Below the pieces are notes generated by a model, which did no database searches, was not told where the DNA came from, and saw nothing but the letters and a program-made list of their open reading frames with translations. Below are positions 1 to 11,296 of a DNA stretch of 64,000 nt, one piece after another. Within the stretch, counting starts at the first letter, position 1. Each line of letters opens with the position of its first letter. Source of the DNA: Mucidula mucida. Lineage: Eukaryota; Basidiomycota; Agaricomycetes; Agaricales; Physalacriaceae. The DNA lies in assembly GCA_015501055.1 (NCBI GenBank), contig JADNYV010000039.1, positions 62,001 through 126,000 of the forward strand, in the 5' to 3' direction. Made by a program: the position numbers and the translations under genes.

Positions 1-275
1 GTCCTGCTAGCACGTTCTAATATCTCTCAAGAAAAGGTTTACCGCCTTGCCAGACCAGAGGCTCCTCCTACAGATATCCCAGTCAAGGAAAAGAAAGATA
101 AACCTAATCCCAGCCTTTCATTCTCCTCCTCCTCGGCGAAGCCACCTCCAAAGCGTAAACGCGTAATCACGACAGCTGACGACGACGACGCCCCTTCCCC
201 GTCCAAGGTACCGTCAAAAAGAAGAAGAACACAAAGAAGAACTCTACCCTCTTGTCTTTTGGGGATGACGCATAG
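1..275 (+). CDS. 3' end of a lysine-rich protein gene (partial)
   Basis: The first frame is open from the left edge and encodes a polar tail with a basic KRKR cluster around base 150, followed by four aspartates, which looks like a nuclear-localisation type tail. From about base 200 the likely frame changes: the third frame gives a lysine/asparagine-rich end LLSFGDDA with a stop at 273-275, while the first frame runs on to a stop at 337-339. I could not find a convincing intron to join the two, so this is either a short unusual intron or an indel. The family is not recognised; a C-terminal LSFGDD-like string is found in several RNA-processing proteins, but that is too weak for a name. Confidence 0.4.
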
Positions 276-339
276 ACGCTACCCCGCGATGTGGTATTGT
301 CCCCGTTACTCCACTATGGCGCGTTCCCTTGCATCGTGA

Positions 340-1860
340 CCAGAGGCTGCCCTTCTCAAGGGAAGGAAGCTTCTCAGGTTATACAGCTTCATTATCGATA
401 TCTTTCCCATCTCGTCGAGACATAGTGCGCGTGGAATACAATACGCTCTCCAAACCTTACACGCGCCGCCGTTCAACCATCCCGTCGCGCCACGCTTTCG
501 TGCCTCGCGTCTGTCCCACCGAATTTTTCCGATTATCACTTCGCTCGGGTTTGTGGACATTAAATCGCCGAACCTGGGAATCTACAGACATTCTCATCAT
601 CTCGTCATTCCCCCACACCAACCGCATGGCACAGTGGTGATACCCTGACATGACATCTCGCCAAGACTCGTTGGCCTGACGGCGTTGGAAGATCTCATGT
701 GGCTATGAACCGTCGGTAACAACGAGAAATGCGTGGGTGGGGTGTAGATCAGGACAGTTCTCCAAACGATTAACATTGTACAAGTCGGACGCCAGTCGCA
801 TGATATAGACAAGCACACCGGTAGCTGTACGTATACTCTGGTGCTCTCCATTCTTGTTTGCCTAGATTTCAGTAACAGTTTCTCCGCAAGCTCCGTCCGT
901 CTCCATTGCACTCTTATTACTGTAATCCTAATATCATGACGGTAGTCGCCGCATCGCAATTGCCGCTTTGACATGTTCTAACTTCTTGTGTCTCAGTATA
1001 GCAAGTAGTGCTGTCCTAGCCTCTCGGTAATGTGGAGGATACCCGAGAAACAAAACAAAAAATGAGACGAACGAAAGGGACGGCGCCGGTGCGAAAAAGC
1101 GGCCGGACAAAAAAATTGAGATCAAGTATCCGTGTCGAGCGGGGCCCCAGCGATGCCGGAGTGTTTGTAGTGTCACATCATCTGCAACGAGTATATGTAT
1201 CACAAGAACGGGAAGAACGTGTCTGACTGCAAATATCGGCGATGGGTGAGGTGAATCGACAGATGTATCCCACACCACCCGTACCTCCTCTAGTCATCCA
1301 TTGCCACTACCATTGCCGAGTATACGCGGGTCTGAAGTATGAGGAAGCTGCTTGGCGTGAATGAATTGACCAGACTAGCATCATACTATATCTGCGCTGA
1401 TTCAAGTCATGATCAGGAATTTTGGCTTGACCTAAAGCAGTAGATAAAGATAACACGAACCTGGAGAGCGAGGTGAAGGATGATCCTGTATTTGTTTGCA
1501 CTGGACGGTGACAAGCGCGCACTAGCTCCTCTGGGACGCAGAGAGCCCAGGTCAGCAGAGATGTCCTGTTGTGGGAAATAGTGAAGTTCAAGAGACTATT
1601 CCGGCGGTGCCATGGTGGGATGTGGAGAAGGTGATCGTTGGTGGATGGCGGTCGAGAAGAAAGAGCAGTGACACTAACCCTACCGCGACATTTCACAACT
1701 CGTAGACTCGGAGTCGGAATGGTCATCGAAAAAGAGCATGATCATCCTTCAATCACGCTAGCAGGATATATAAACAGGTATCAGTGAGAAATACGCAGCA
1801 CAATGATAAAGGAAATAGTTGAAAAACTGAACTCTCAAATACACTCTAAGCTGCCGCTCT
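340..1860. other. no gene recognised
   Basis: Open frames here are short and overlap on both strands with no family motif, splice pattern or codon preference that singles one out. A TATA-like string lies near 1766-1774 with an ATG at 1803 on the plus strand, but that frame is antisense to the last exon of the membrane protein gene and is not supported. Confidence 0.5.
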
Positions 1861-3165
1861 TCAAACCACCTCGGCCCCCTCCCGATTCTCCGCGTCTGAT
1901 CCTACATGAACTCTTGCATGGCCCCTTACAGCATCACCGCCGGCACACACATTCTCTTCTCCTGCAAGAGAAGCCTGACCAGTAGTCGCAGTATTCTGCG
2001 TCCGTACAGGGCGAAAGCTGCTGAACCGAATGCTCTCCGCAAGGCTGCGCATGGTGGAACCCATAGGCGGAAGGGAAGAACGTGTCCACGAGTCGTTGGG
2101 ACGTGCTTCGCCGGACATGACACGTCCAATGATCATAGTAGGTGCAAGTGCCTACTAGAGAATTCAGAGTCTATCAACACAAGTGCGGGAGCACTTACCG
2201 TAGCAGCATTGACTAGTCCATACACATAGCTGGCTGTGATGCTGTAGTACGGCAAATACGCGTCCCGAATGAAGAGGGCCAGGTAGACGCTGTATATAGC
2301 TGTGTATAGAAAAGCAGATTCAATCAGAATCTCCAGAAGGCCACGATACGTTCTGGCGCTCTTGAGTCCGCCAACTGAGAGAATCCGAAGAATGATGAGG
2401 AAGGTGGTGAGAACGTTGGTGGACGCTGTGACCGAGTAGTACACAATGTTCCAGTCTATCTGGCTCAGGGTATCAGAGTCCGCTGGGCCGACAGAATATG
2501 TCGCAACCATATTACAGATATGGCTTACTAGTAATCGACCAATGAGTGATCGTAATGTATCAAAAGAAGTACTCACCGAATCCGAAGAGCACACAAAGCA
2601 TCGGAAGGCCAGCAACAACATAGCTTCGATTGTAAAGCTCCCAACACCTCCAAACCTATGACTTTTCAGTATCATGGCAATTCAACCCAAGGAAATATCT
2701 CTCACTGACATTAATAAGGTCAGCAAGGATCGCATTCACTGCAACTCCTGTATCTGCCGTAACATTTCGCACCAGTCTACTCATTGGCCAATTTTCATCT
2801 CCGTATCCTGTAATAGAGCCTAGAATCGAGTTTTGTGACTGTCCGTGGGTGATAAAGGCAACAATCAAGCTGTTCCAGGCTATTCCCATGTTGAAAGTTG
2901 CCAGGGCCCATATCACGCATAGGATAACAGTCAATATAACTCGTTGAGTAGGCCATTTATCAGCACTACGAGCAGCTATATATGTACTAAGTCAGGAAGC
3001 ATAAGAGAAATATGAATACTCACCTATCTGAAGCAATGTATAAAGAAAGACCATGGTATAGAGTCCATAGGAAAATATATCAAGAACGAGAAGGTTGAGG
3101 TAAGCACTGATGATCTGAATAATCCCATCATCCGATATGCCAAGTGCTTGTGCAACAGAGGACAT
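1861..3165 (-). CDS. polytopic membrane protein of a basidiomycete family
   Basis: Five exons join in frame: 3165-3024, 2975-2710, 2655-2577, 2527-2199 and 2151-1861, giving about 368 residues. All four introns (48-54 nt) have GT donors and TAG acceptors. The protein starts MSSVAQALG, then alternates hydrophobic stretches with short loops, about seven membrane segments. The third exon carries VWRCWELYNR followed by a hydrophobic segment; the RCW..W.R pattern at this point is typical of a large agaricomycete family of unknown function. The end of the fourth exon joins the fifth as VNAATALAPTMIIGRVM, after which a polar cytosolic-looking tail of about 80 residues follows. The function is unknown; a receptor-like or transport role would be a guess. 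No disruption is seen. Confidence 0.8.
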
Positions 3166-4400
3166 GATAGCGGAGGTTGAGGAGGAGCGAGTGATAGGAT
3201 TTTTCAAGTTCTGAGTCTTTATATCCCTCTCCCTGCAATATATCAATCTCGAGAAGTCGAGAAAACCGGCGCTAATCAAGACAAATCTCATTCTTCGTCA
3301 AATTGCAGAAGATTGCACACTTAGGACTCTTCCTGAGCAAACACAACTTGCATCACGGATCTGTCATCCTTCCGGAATCGATACGCGCCGGTTAGCACCG
3401 GAAGATAACCGAGAGAACGTAGGTCATAGAGCAGAAATATCGATTGACGCGTCGAGCTCTACAAACAAACCCTCGAACAGGAAACCTGTAACACGCGTCC
3501 GACGAGAGATGCAGACGTGGTACCGAGATTCTAGTCTACGAACGTGGTCTCCTGTTGGATCTTATAAGAGCCAGACGGAATGCTTAATTTGGGCGGCGAA
3601 CCTACGACAACGATGTTAGAACCAATTATCACATTGAACCCGGAGATCCCACCTCAACGCTGAGGGAGAACATCGGCGTGTCAACAATAGCGAAGTTTGT
3701 AGGCGCAGTGTATCGGAGCGCCGGAGTGCGCAGTGATGCACAAGGCTATACAGTGTTACCATCGAGGAAACGTTAGATGAATGTTGATTCCAAGGACGAG
3801 GTCAAGATGGTATCGGTCATGATCACCCGCCGGCCACTAGCTGGGTCTTGGACGAGCGCTCTTCCCGATACGCGAGGAGATTGAAGAATAAATGAACATC
3901 AAAAATAGAGATCAATCCTTGCGCTCCTCGAATTAAACAAGATACGTAGAACAGACGGCTTATTCGGTATCAAAATCAGGCCGTGTCTTGGTAGGACGAC
4001 AAAGGGGAGAATTTGTATGGACGTCCTGCATCGAATGAGCGAAATTGAAGCGCTGAGGTGATTATGAAACACCTTTGAGGGTCGTCTTTCGCCCCAAATC
4101 CCGTCGGCGCATTTAAACGATACAATGAGCACCAGAGTGTCGCAGTCGCTGAGGTGAATGTCGCAGCGGGGCGGTTATGTGGCCGTCGTGTTGATGGTGA
4201 GAGAACAGGAAAAAGTACACAACCACCTACCTTACTTCTGGCCACCACCACGACGTCTTGCTACAAACGCCACCCACGTCGGACTAAGATCAACTCTGGG
4301 CAACCATAGAGGACACGTAGACAGCGCGTAGAACGTCTAGTCCCAGGTCGAAGAATCAACCACGACGACGAGGACAAAATTTTGCGATCGAACATGATCA
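3166..4400. other. no gene recognised
   Basis: This holds the up-region of the minus-strand membrane protein gene and a stretch with only short, overlapping frames. I see no family motif, tRNA fold or repeat shared with the rest of the window. Confidence 0.5.
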
Positions 4401-6111
4401 TCCCCTCGTAGCGACGTCATCCAACGATTTTGAACTCACCACTTGTCGTGCGCCTGACTATGTCGTCTCCCAGCATCTGGAGTCTGGCGTCGTTGATAAA
4501 AATTGGGTCATCCACGAGGCCAAGCACAGAGACTCAGATATTTGTCTGTGGGCCTTTTCCCCCGGTTTTCCTGATTTCTGCAGCAGACGACTTACGAGAT
4601 CTGCGACCTCCAGAATTCACCATTGAATTTGTATCACACATGCCCAACGTCAGCATGGAACTTAGTGCGCGCCAGTCCGTTATTATATCCTCGTGTTTCT
4701 GTGTCATGTCAATGGGAATCCTTTTCTCCCCATTTCTGCAAAGGGCTTGGTGCAAACAGACTACACTCTTTCCCCTACTTCGAGCTACAAAATTCGGACA
4801 TTGTCTCGCATGCACAAGCCAAACGACTCCTCGCCCAAGAACTGCTGGACCACATTCGAATACTACTCGCATTGACGAAGCATTTGTCTGAACCGATGCA
4901 TAAGTACACAAATTTCTGTACGTATTGGTATTAAGTGATCCAAAAAATTAAAATCAAGGAAAGTTATGTTCCAGGCCCTTCCTCTCCTGTTATTTTGCCG
5001 CTGCATTCTCTTCTAGAAACAAGGACAAAGCGGCGACTACGTATACTCGACCCATACTCACCTGTTTCGAACGACACTGACGATCTAGCGATGGTGTTAA
5101 GGGGCATGTTTATAGATAATTTACAGATGGACCCTGGAAGTGGTCGAGGGCGTTTGATCCTCAGAAACGTATTCATCGTACTCGGCATTCTCGAGTGAAC
5201 CAGGCCCAGAGCTACGAGAAAAAGTCGAATCACCTTCTCTTTGGCGCGATGTCTTTCTATAATTCACATTCCTACTCCAATATCGACGGTCGTAGGTGAT
5301 GCTTGGTGCTTGGTACTTCTCTATCTCCCTAGAATCACTCTTATCTGTTTTGCAGGATTTCTGTGAACCCGCACTCTACATTTCGTTCCCAGACGTATTT
5401 GCAGCCGTGAGTATCGCCCTTCTGATGGACTCGTGTTGATCGCAGAACTGCTTTTGCGTTGGACAGACTGTCAGTTTGCTGTGTTCAATAGTTTCCGGCA
5501 CATGCGTACGTTTTCTGTCCTAGCTTCCCTTCGATTCTGATTATCACTCAGGCACGATGAACTTACGCTCTCATTCCAACGTCAAGCTGACACACCATGG
5601 TTCTGTTTCTCGTCGGAAGGCCATGATGATCGTGTTTGCTTGCTGGACGGATTGTTGATGTATTTGGAGAACAAGGTGCCAATGATTCTCAGCGAAAGGC
5701 GCATCGGCGGACGTGCGACCCAAGTTGCGCGCTTATACGTGATCGTCTGCATTCCCTCGGATGTCAGGTTTCACCTTAGTGGGGCTGGATGCTATGACTG
5801 ACTCATCAGTATGCACTCGTCGCTTATAGCGGCAGGCAGAGGCTTGATATGGGCCTTCTTGCTGTGAGTCCAACACAAATGCGCCAAATCTGGATACGAG
5901 ACGGCACTCCAATTGACTCCTCTGTGTCGCGCGCTATCTCCCTGGTTTCGGCAGCACATCCTTCACACCGTCATCCTCGCCTCTCTCCGGGACTTGCAGC
6001 AATTTCTCAATGCGCTAGCACTGGATGTAGAACCCTTGCATATTGCACGGGGCCTTCGTTTTCTTGCGCGCCAGACGCATGGAAATAAAGCCCTTGGTAC
6101 CGACTACTGGT
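4400..6111 (+). CDS. possible multi-exon gene, unresolved
   Basis: Several plus-strand stretches look coding but could not be joined with confidence. They are a segment around 4395-4590, one around 4690-4910, one around 5355-5520 (split by a probable 39-nt intron with GTGAGT donor near 5417), one around 5550-5770, and one ending at a stop near 6109-6111 that reads TPLCRALSPWFRQHILHTV and continues for about 45 residues. Frame changes between them coincide with plausible GT..AG sites. The predicted segments have normal amino-acid composition and no long hydrophobic runs. I do not recognise the family. It could be one gene, two genes, or a decayed one. Confidence 0.3.
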
Positions 6112-7148
6112 GAGTTGGTACACTGTGTCGCCTCGCTTGCTTTTCCTATTGATACCGCTTCTGATGTTCTTGAATGATGCCGTTGTTCATCGCCTTGAAC
6201 AAACACTTCTCGATGTATAATGCTTTGCTCCCGGCATTATGCCATTGCGTACGAGATAAAAGAGCTCGTGCATATCTCCTCGCCATCATCGTAATTCCAT
6301 GATGCAAGGAATTCACGACCAAAGAGCCCATGTTGCCTATCGCCGCCTCCTTGCTCGCAGCGGACATGGGTATCCGCTTTGGATTCCCGAACCAGACGAT
6401 ACCCTTCCCCAAGAGTATCGCCAGAGCGGTATCAGCATTGGCGATGTCGGACTGCTCACTGATGAAGGAGGCTTTGATTTCATCTTCAATGTTCATGCCA
6501 GTGCCGACGATTCAGTCAACGGTGGCAATGTTCCAGCGAACTTCGTTCCGTTAATGTGGAGCGAGCTAGGCCCACGTCCGATACGCCTGTCAAGCGCTAT
6601 GTTCAGGCCTTAGACTTCTATTACCAGTGCAGAGGTGAAGACTCGTGCACTGTCCACCGATGTGTCGGCAGAAGCACCGTATGTGCCTTCCCTCCTGCCG
6701 AACCGCTTATTGATGACTGGTTATTCTGTAGCGGCATCGCCGGTGAGTAGTCTGAGCCTTATGTGGGGGGTACTTGGCAGGTGCACCTCGGAGTTCGAAT
6801 TTGCTGTTGGCCGACTCTGGCATTGAGATTTCGGAGATCTCCGTGGCCGAATTGGGCGTGATCTCCACACGCGTTATCTTTGCTTCTCGCCCATCATCGC
6901 GTTTCTGCTGCACAATCATTCTCTACCAGTCCAAGCGCGTCCCATGAAGAGATGGACACGGATCAGTCAAGCCGTGATCTATCTGCTTTTCTTGAGCCCG
7001 AGTTTGGGGCAAATTTTCCCGCTGCTCCAACAATTAATGAGCAGCATCGCGTCGAGATCGATGCTGGAATACCCGACGCGCGAGAGGCAGGCGTACGCGC
7101 TGGTGACTTTTGCCAAGACTTTAATCCATATTTAGTTCCGCAGGCAGC

Positions 7149-7493
7149 CTACCGTAGTGTCAGTACTAGATTAACATAAGTATCATGAATATTCTTCACC
7201 TCCTGGTCGCATAGAGCTTTGGTCGGCGCAGTCATAATCCCAATCCCTTCCTCAAATCGCGCTTGCGCCGCAATTAGTGGTGACATGAGAATGAGAGTCT
7301 TTCCATGGCCAGTAGTGATCCTCAGGAAGAGATCCTTGTTCTGGACAAGATCAAACGAGTGTCGGCTTTGGGGTTCATAGAGGGAGGGGACGTTGCATTT
7401 CTCGCAAAGTAAAGCATCAAGCCATTCTCGCGTATTCACTTTGTGACGAGCATAGCCCAAAATGGAAGGGCTTGTGGAAGATGAAGTTGACAT
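7149..7493 (-). pseudogene. RecQ-like helicase N-terminal fragment inside the transposon
   Basis: The minus strand starts at an ATG at 7493 and reads about 95 residues that resemble the start of a DEAD/DEAH RecQ-type helicase domain. There is a YEPQSRHSFDLVQ segment in the Q-motif position, a Walker A-like TTGHGKT, LMSPLIAAQA, and MTAPTKALCDQE in the motif Ia position. The frame then meets a GTGAAG donor-like site and never reaches the DEAH box or later motifs before the element ends, so it cannot be an active helicase. The upstream sequence to the inverted repeat (7494-7676) could hold captured promoter. It is a fragment carried by the element rather than its transposase. Confidence 0.6.
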
Positions 7494-7728
7494 GAATTAG
7501 AAGGGGCCGTTAAGGTAAGTCTAGAGGGAATGTTCTCTCGCGTTCGTTGTAGTGGTTGCGACAAGAAAATAAGCTTGCTACTACTGAGCCCGGCGGCACT
7601 GGTACTTGCTCCTTTGAGACGAATCTGAATCTCGGGCCACTACGGTCCGACGGCTTGAGCGAGGCAATCACTAATATTCGAACTCCGAGGTGCACCTGCC
7701 AAGTACCCCCCACATAAGGTCCAGACTC

Positions 7729-7830
7729 TATAGTAAGTAGGAACGATTATCTTCATACTCCTCATAGAGTCTGGAAATCTATAGTAAGTAGGAACGATTA
7801 TCTTCATACTCCTCATAGAGTCTGGAAATC
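7729..7830. repeat. 51-bp tandem duplication at the transposon right end
   Basis: Two identical adjacent 51-bp units lie at 7729-7779 and 7780-7830. Each contains an inverted copy of the terminal AGAGTCTGG motif, so the end of the element carries several nested copies of its own terminus. Confidence 0.9.
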
Positions 7831-9433
7831 GAGACTAGCCGGTGAGGGCTTTGGACTCGAGTTCAGCACTTCTCGGACCCAGGCCGCTATTCTAACGTTA
7901 CCCACGGGGGCAGCGCGAGAAAACGCTACGAATCTCAGTGTCTACAAGGAATATGCGGCCCAACATGCCAAGTCTTGGTATCGATATGTGAACGGCGAGT
8001 TGGGCCGCTGCGCTACCAACGGGACGTTATACCTTATCACTGGATGCGACAAAACGGATTCGTGGGGCACGGCAGCATTTTGCCATCGGCCAGAAAGCAC
8101 GACCGAGGTATCCCTCAGGTTCCTTGCTGCCGGTGTTGGCGAGGGCTCATTCTCGTCGGCGTCGACGTGGGACACAACCATGGGTATTGAAACCCGAATA
8201 TTTCCTTCACCCGGGCTTACGGCGTTGACTGGATACAAAAACCAGTGTGTTTTTACGCGGGGCTTTTCTATTGCTCTGCGTGACAACCTTGTGAAGCGCA
8301 AAGTGAAGGGTCCCATACGGCTTTGTCATATTTCTGGAGCCCTACGCGATTCGTATCCCTCCTTTGAGGGGAGTATTCCGTATGGATCGTCATCTTCGAA
8401 TTCCTCTCAGTCTACTTCCCCCGCATCCTCTTCGTCATCATCGCCCACTGCCTCTAATTCTCAGACACGGTCGTCATCGCAGCTACCGGGTGATAGTAGT
8501 ATGTCTGATAGTGAGGTCCAATCTGAAGATACAGATGACTCCGATTCGGACAGTTCTTCAGAGAGCGAGGTAATACCAACCTTTCAACCATCTTGCAAGT
8601 ATTTACTTATTCACAGATCTAGAATCCGTCATGTCTTTTGAGCCGCCGCATTCTGGATATGGTGGGCATTCATGTGTGTCATGCAAATGATTTGCTGAGG
8701 TCTTTTAACAGTGCCCAAACGCTGATGTAGTGGTAGTACATGACGAAGAGTGGCTGCACTTATTGCAGTGTACCAATATTACGGATGATCATGGTAGCGT
8801 TGATTTGAAGACTATTCTTCGCGAGATGCCAGAACCCACTATAGCCGACGGTAACTGTCTCCATTGCTGTGCTGTGAATTACTATTGACCGCGGCTTTGC
8901 CAGGTGTTGGTTCGCTGGGCATACTTGAATCTGCTCCGTCAGGCCTTTCAAACAATGTTACTCAATCGGTTCAAGGTATCAAACGGCATTGGGAGAAAGA
9001 CTTATTGCCTTATGATGAGCCCAACTCCTCGTTTCCGCCTGCAAAAAAGTTGAAGATCACAGGAGGAGAAACAAGCAACAAACAACTCAGTGGGCCTTTC
9101 AGACCAACCAGTTCTTGGTATCTGAGGTATTGGACATCTTATTCAAATGGAGACCTACTTACAGACAGAACTAATAGTGACTCTTTCGGTCCCTCTGAGA
9201 GTTACTCTTCCAGTTTCCCTGAGAGTTTCGCTTCTGGTTCCAACTCTGCAGGTTCCTCTGCTTTCACATCCCCTGCCAGTCACGGTTCCACAAATTCTTG
9301 CACGCACCCTGCCAGTTCCTTTGCGGACAACTCTTCCATTCCTTTCGAGATCCTTTATGATGCCTTCGTGGGGTCCCGTGATACACATTCACCTCCTGCG
9401 GAGCTTGAAAAGGGCACAATTACAGAAGTGTAG

Positions 9434-11296
9434 GGAGCTGTTGAAATAGACATCTATTTGATAAGGGCCTGTAATGATACGTAGAGCAAACATGTCTTTA
9501 TCTACTATGCATGTTCTCCGCCTGAATGATGAATCAGAATCATACAGGACATCTTATCGCACCTCTCCTTCCCAATTCTTCTAGCTTGAGGCCGATGAAC
9601 CATCTAATCCTCACCCTGCTCACTCTCAGCGAGGCTACACACTGAGATATCATATCCGAATACTACAAGACCGAAACAGCTGGCTGGGTATTAACACAAG
9701 TAGAAACGAAGAGACCTAGAGAATAGGCCGTATTCGGTGACGTTTCGACGCGTCAAAATGTAGTCGACACGGAACGCATGTTCATTGCGGACCACATTTG
9801 CAGGGAAGACCTACGAAAAGTACGAACTAAACGTACAGTGCGACCAGAATGATTCTAGCGACAGGGAAGATAGCGTGTACCCTTTGAGCTCCAGAGCACA
9901 ACACAATAGAGATGCAACATTGCTCGGATGAGGTTCAATTTCTACCAACAGCCTCGGAGATATCACCTCATTACGGAGACGAACGTCAAATGTTATCGCG
10001 TCCGTAACAGGTCTCCTCCGTTGTCGATTGGCTTTGTCCGTGGCGAACTGACAGTGGAGGTGGGACATTCAGAAACTCTCGATTTGACTACCGTAACGGC
10101 TAATCCTGCGACGAAAGCGGGAGTGTCAAGGTAGCAATCCAAATTGACGATGTGGCCACTTGTCGTCATGAGAGAAATGTTACAAAGAACACATTTGCAA
10201 CGGCTTGACCGACGCCTGCTCATCACATGAGGATTTATCGAATGAGACATATTGTTCGTTCAACAAATCACCCAATTTCATGCCGGGATTGGATGGCAAA
10301 TGTGTCATGATGGTAGAGCGTCGGCCACAAGGGACGAGGATGGCGGTGGGGGATACGGAAATTGTCATGGGGGCGGCGAAGGAAGGGTAAGGGTAAAGGG
10401 TGAGAGGTATCCGAGCCAATCACTCCAGATGCAAAGGTCACTCCACTTTGACGCGCGCTGCTTTGTAAGAGTATTGACTTGAATGAATCTGCAAATGCGT
10501 CAGGAGTAGCACTCGGACATGGCGTCAAGCGTACCACATCAATTTGATGACCCGGACAGTGTTCTTATACCAAGGGTCTCCAAGAGTCATCTCGGAACGA
10601 GAACGACGACTTTTGAAAGCGCTAGCGGAGCAGCCCGCGTCGTCGTTGCCGCCGCACTCTCTCTTGAGGGCTGTGACGCGTATTACTATTGATCTGCCGC
10701 AATGAACATTGATTCAAATACGATAGTGACTGAAATAACTCACCTTTTACAATTGGCCGGCGAGTGACTCGTTATGCGGGAATCGAAGCTTGAGATTGAG
10801 AGAAATAGCGATGTCCAGAGGCCTGATGCGGTTCGCAGTCGAAGAAATGGGGCAACGCGAACTTGAGTGGATAGAGGTTGAAGGGTGAGCGGCAGAAGAA
10901 AGATAGGCCACGAGGACCGAACATCCTTTGGCTTCAACCTCTAAATCGATGGCGTACAACCGCTCACGAACCCAACGCGTCGCCCACGAGGTTACTTGCG
11001 CGGCATGACCAACCGGTGGGCCCTTTCCTCGTGGACGCGACCCTCAAGTCGGTTTCCGAAGTGGGGAGGAGTTTTGCTGCATTGGCGGCTCCTCTGGGAA
11101 AGACGGCCAGGAATAGGGCAGACAATGCAAAGGCAGGACGTGGCCAAGACCATCAGGTCAAAATCTGGATGTCCCAAAAACCCATTCTGCCTTAGGCATC
11201 TTCGGGTTACGGACGAAGGAACGACGCAACGCCATGAGCAAATAGAGGTTGGAGCGTGGGCGGCGGAAGGAAAGATAGGACGCGAGCACCGATCTC
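9434..11296. other. intergenic sequence with a diverged dispersed repeat
   Basis: There is no gene with support. From about 10280 to 11290 the sequence matches, in pieces, the stretch 13915-15480 in the same orientation. Weak minus-strand reading frames follow the matches in both places, so this may be the remains of a duplicated gene, but no family could be named. Confidence 0.45.
10280..11290. repeat. diverged repeat R, copy 1 (two partial subunits)
   Basis: Matches to copy 2 include GATGGCGGTGGG..GATACGGAAATT at about 10340 and AATGCGTCAGGAGTA..CACTCGGACAT at about 10495. A block at 10880-11120 with GAACCCAACGCG and GTCGGTTTCC also matches. A third partial subunit at 11150-11285 repeats the CTGGATGTC..GATAGGA..CGAG pattern found near 10895 and 15170-15250. 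Divergence is high and indels are many. Confidence 0.55.

Larger units (their letters stand above)
6748..7837. mobile_element. non-autonomous DNA transposon with 9-bp target duplication
   Basis: The element begins TAGTCTGAG and ends GAGACTA, so both ends read TAGTCT inward. A longer inverted repeat joins 6750-6801 with 7677-7731, nearly perfect over about 50 bp. It is flanked by direct copies of GCCGGTGAG at 6739-6747 and 7838-7846. Precise removal restores the host reading frame. The right end carries about 100 bp extra, made of a 51-bp unit repeated twice. No transposase is visible; the interior holds a helicase gene fragment on the minus strand. A 9-bp duplication with terminal inverted repeats is what Mutator-like elements make, so a Pack-MULE-like element is the best guess, but the superfamily is inferred from duplication length only. 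Confidence 0.85.
6299..9433 (+). pseudogene. basidiomycete-type hypothetical gene, broken by a transposon and a stop
   Basis: The N-terminal part reads GYPLWIPEPDD, then GISIGDVGLLTDEGGFDFIFN and SADDSVNGG, a pattern I recognise from a large agaricomycete-specific family of unknown function. The first exon has an in-frame TAG at 6611-6613. It continues in the same frame to about 6680, where an intron (GTATGT.., about 6680-6731) joins to a second exon. That exon is split at 6747 by the element described separately. Removing the element and one copy of the 9-bp duplication restores APGIAGEGFGLEFSTS without a frame change. The downstream exon (7838 to about 8570) includes WYRYVNGELGR and LYLITGCDKTDSWG, also family hallmarks, then a Ser/Asp-rich acidic stretch. 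Later exons read VVVVHDEEWLHLL (about 8720) and end in a Ser/Thr/Pro-rich tail with a stop at 9431-9433. The intact ancestor was probably cytosolic; its role is unknown. Confidence 0.75.

Noticed and set aside
7729..7830. CRISPR-like array
   Set aside because: There are only two directly adjacent identical units, no spacers, and the context is a eukaryotic transposon end.
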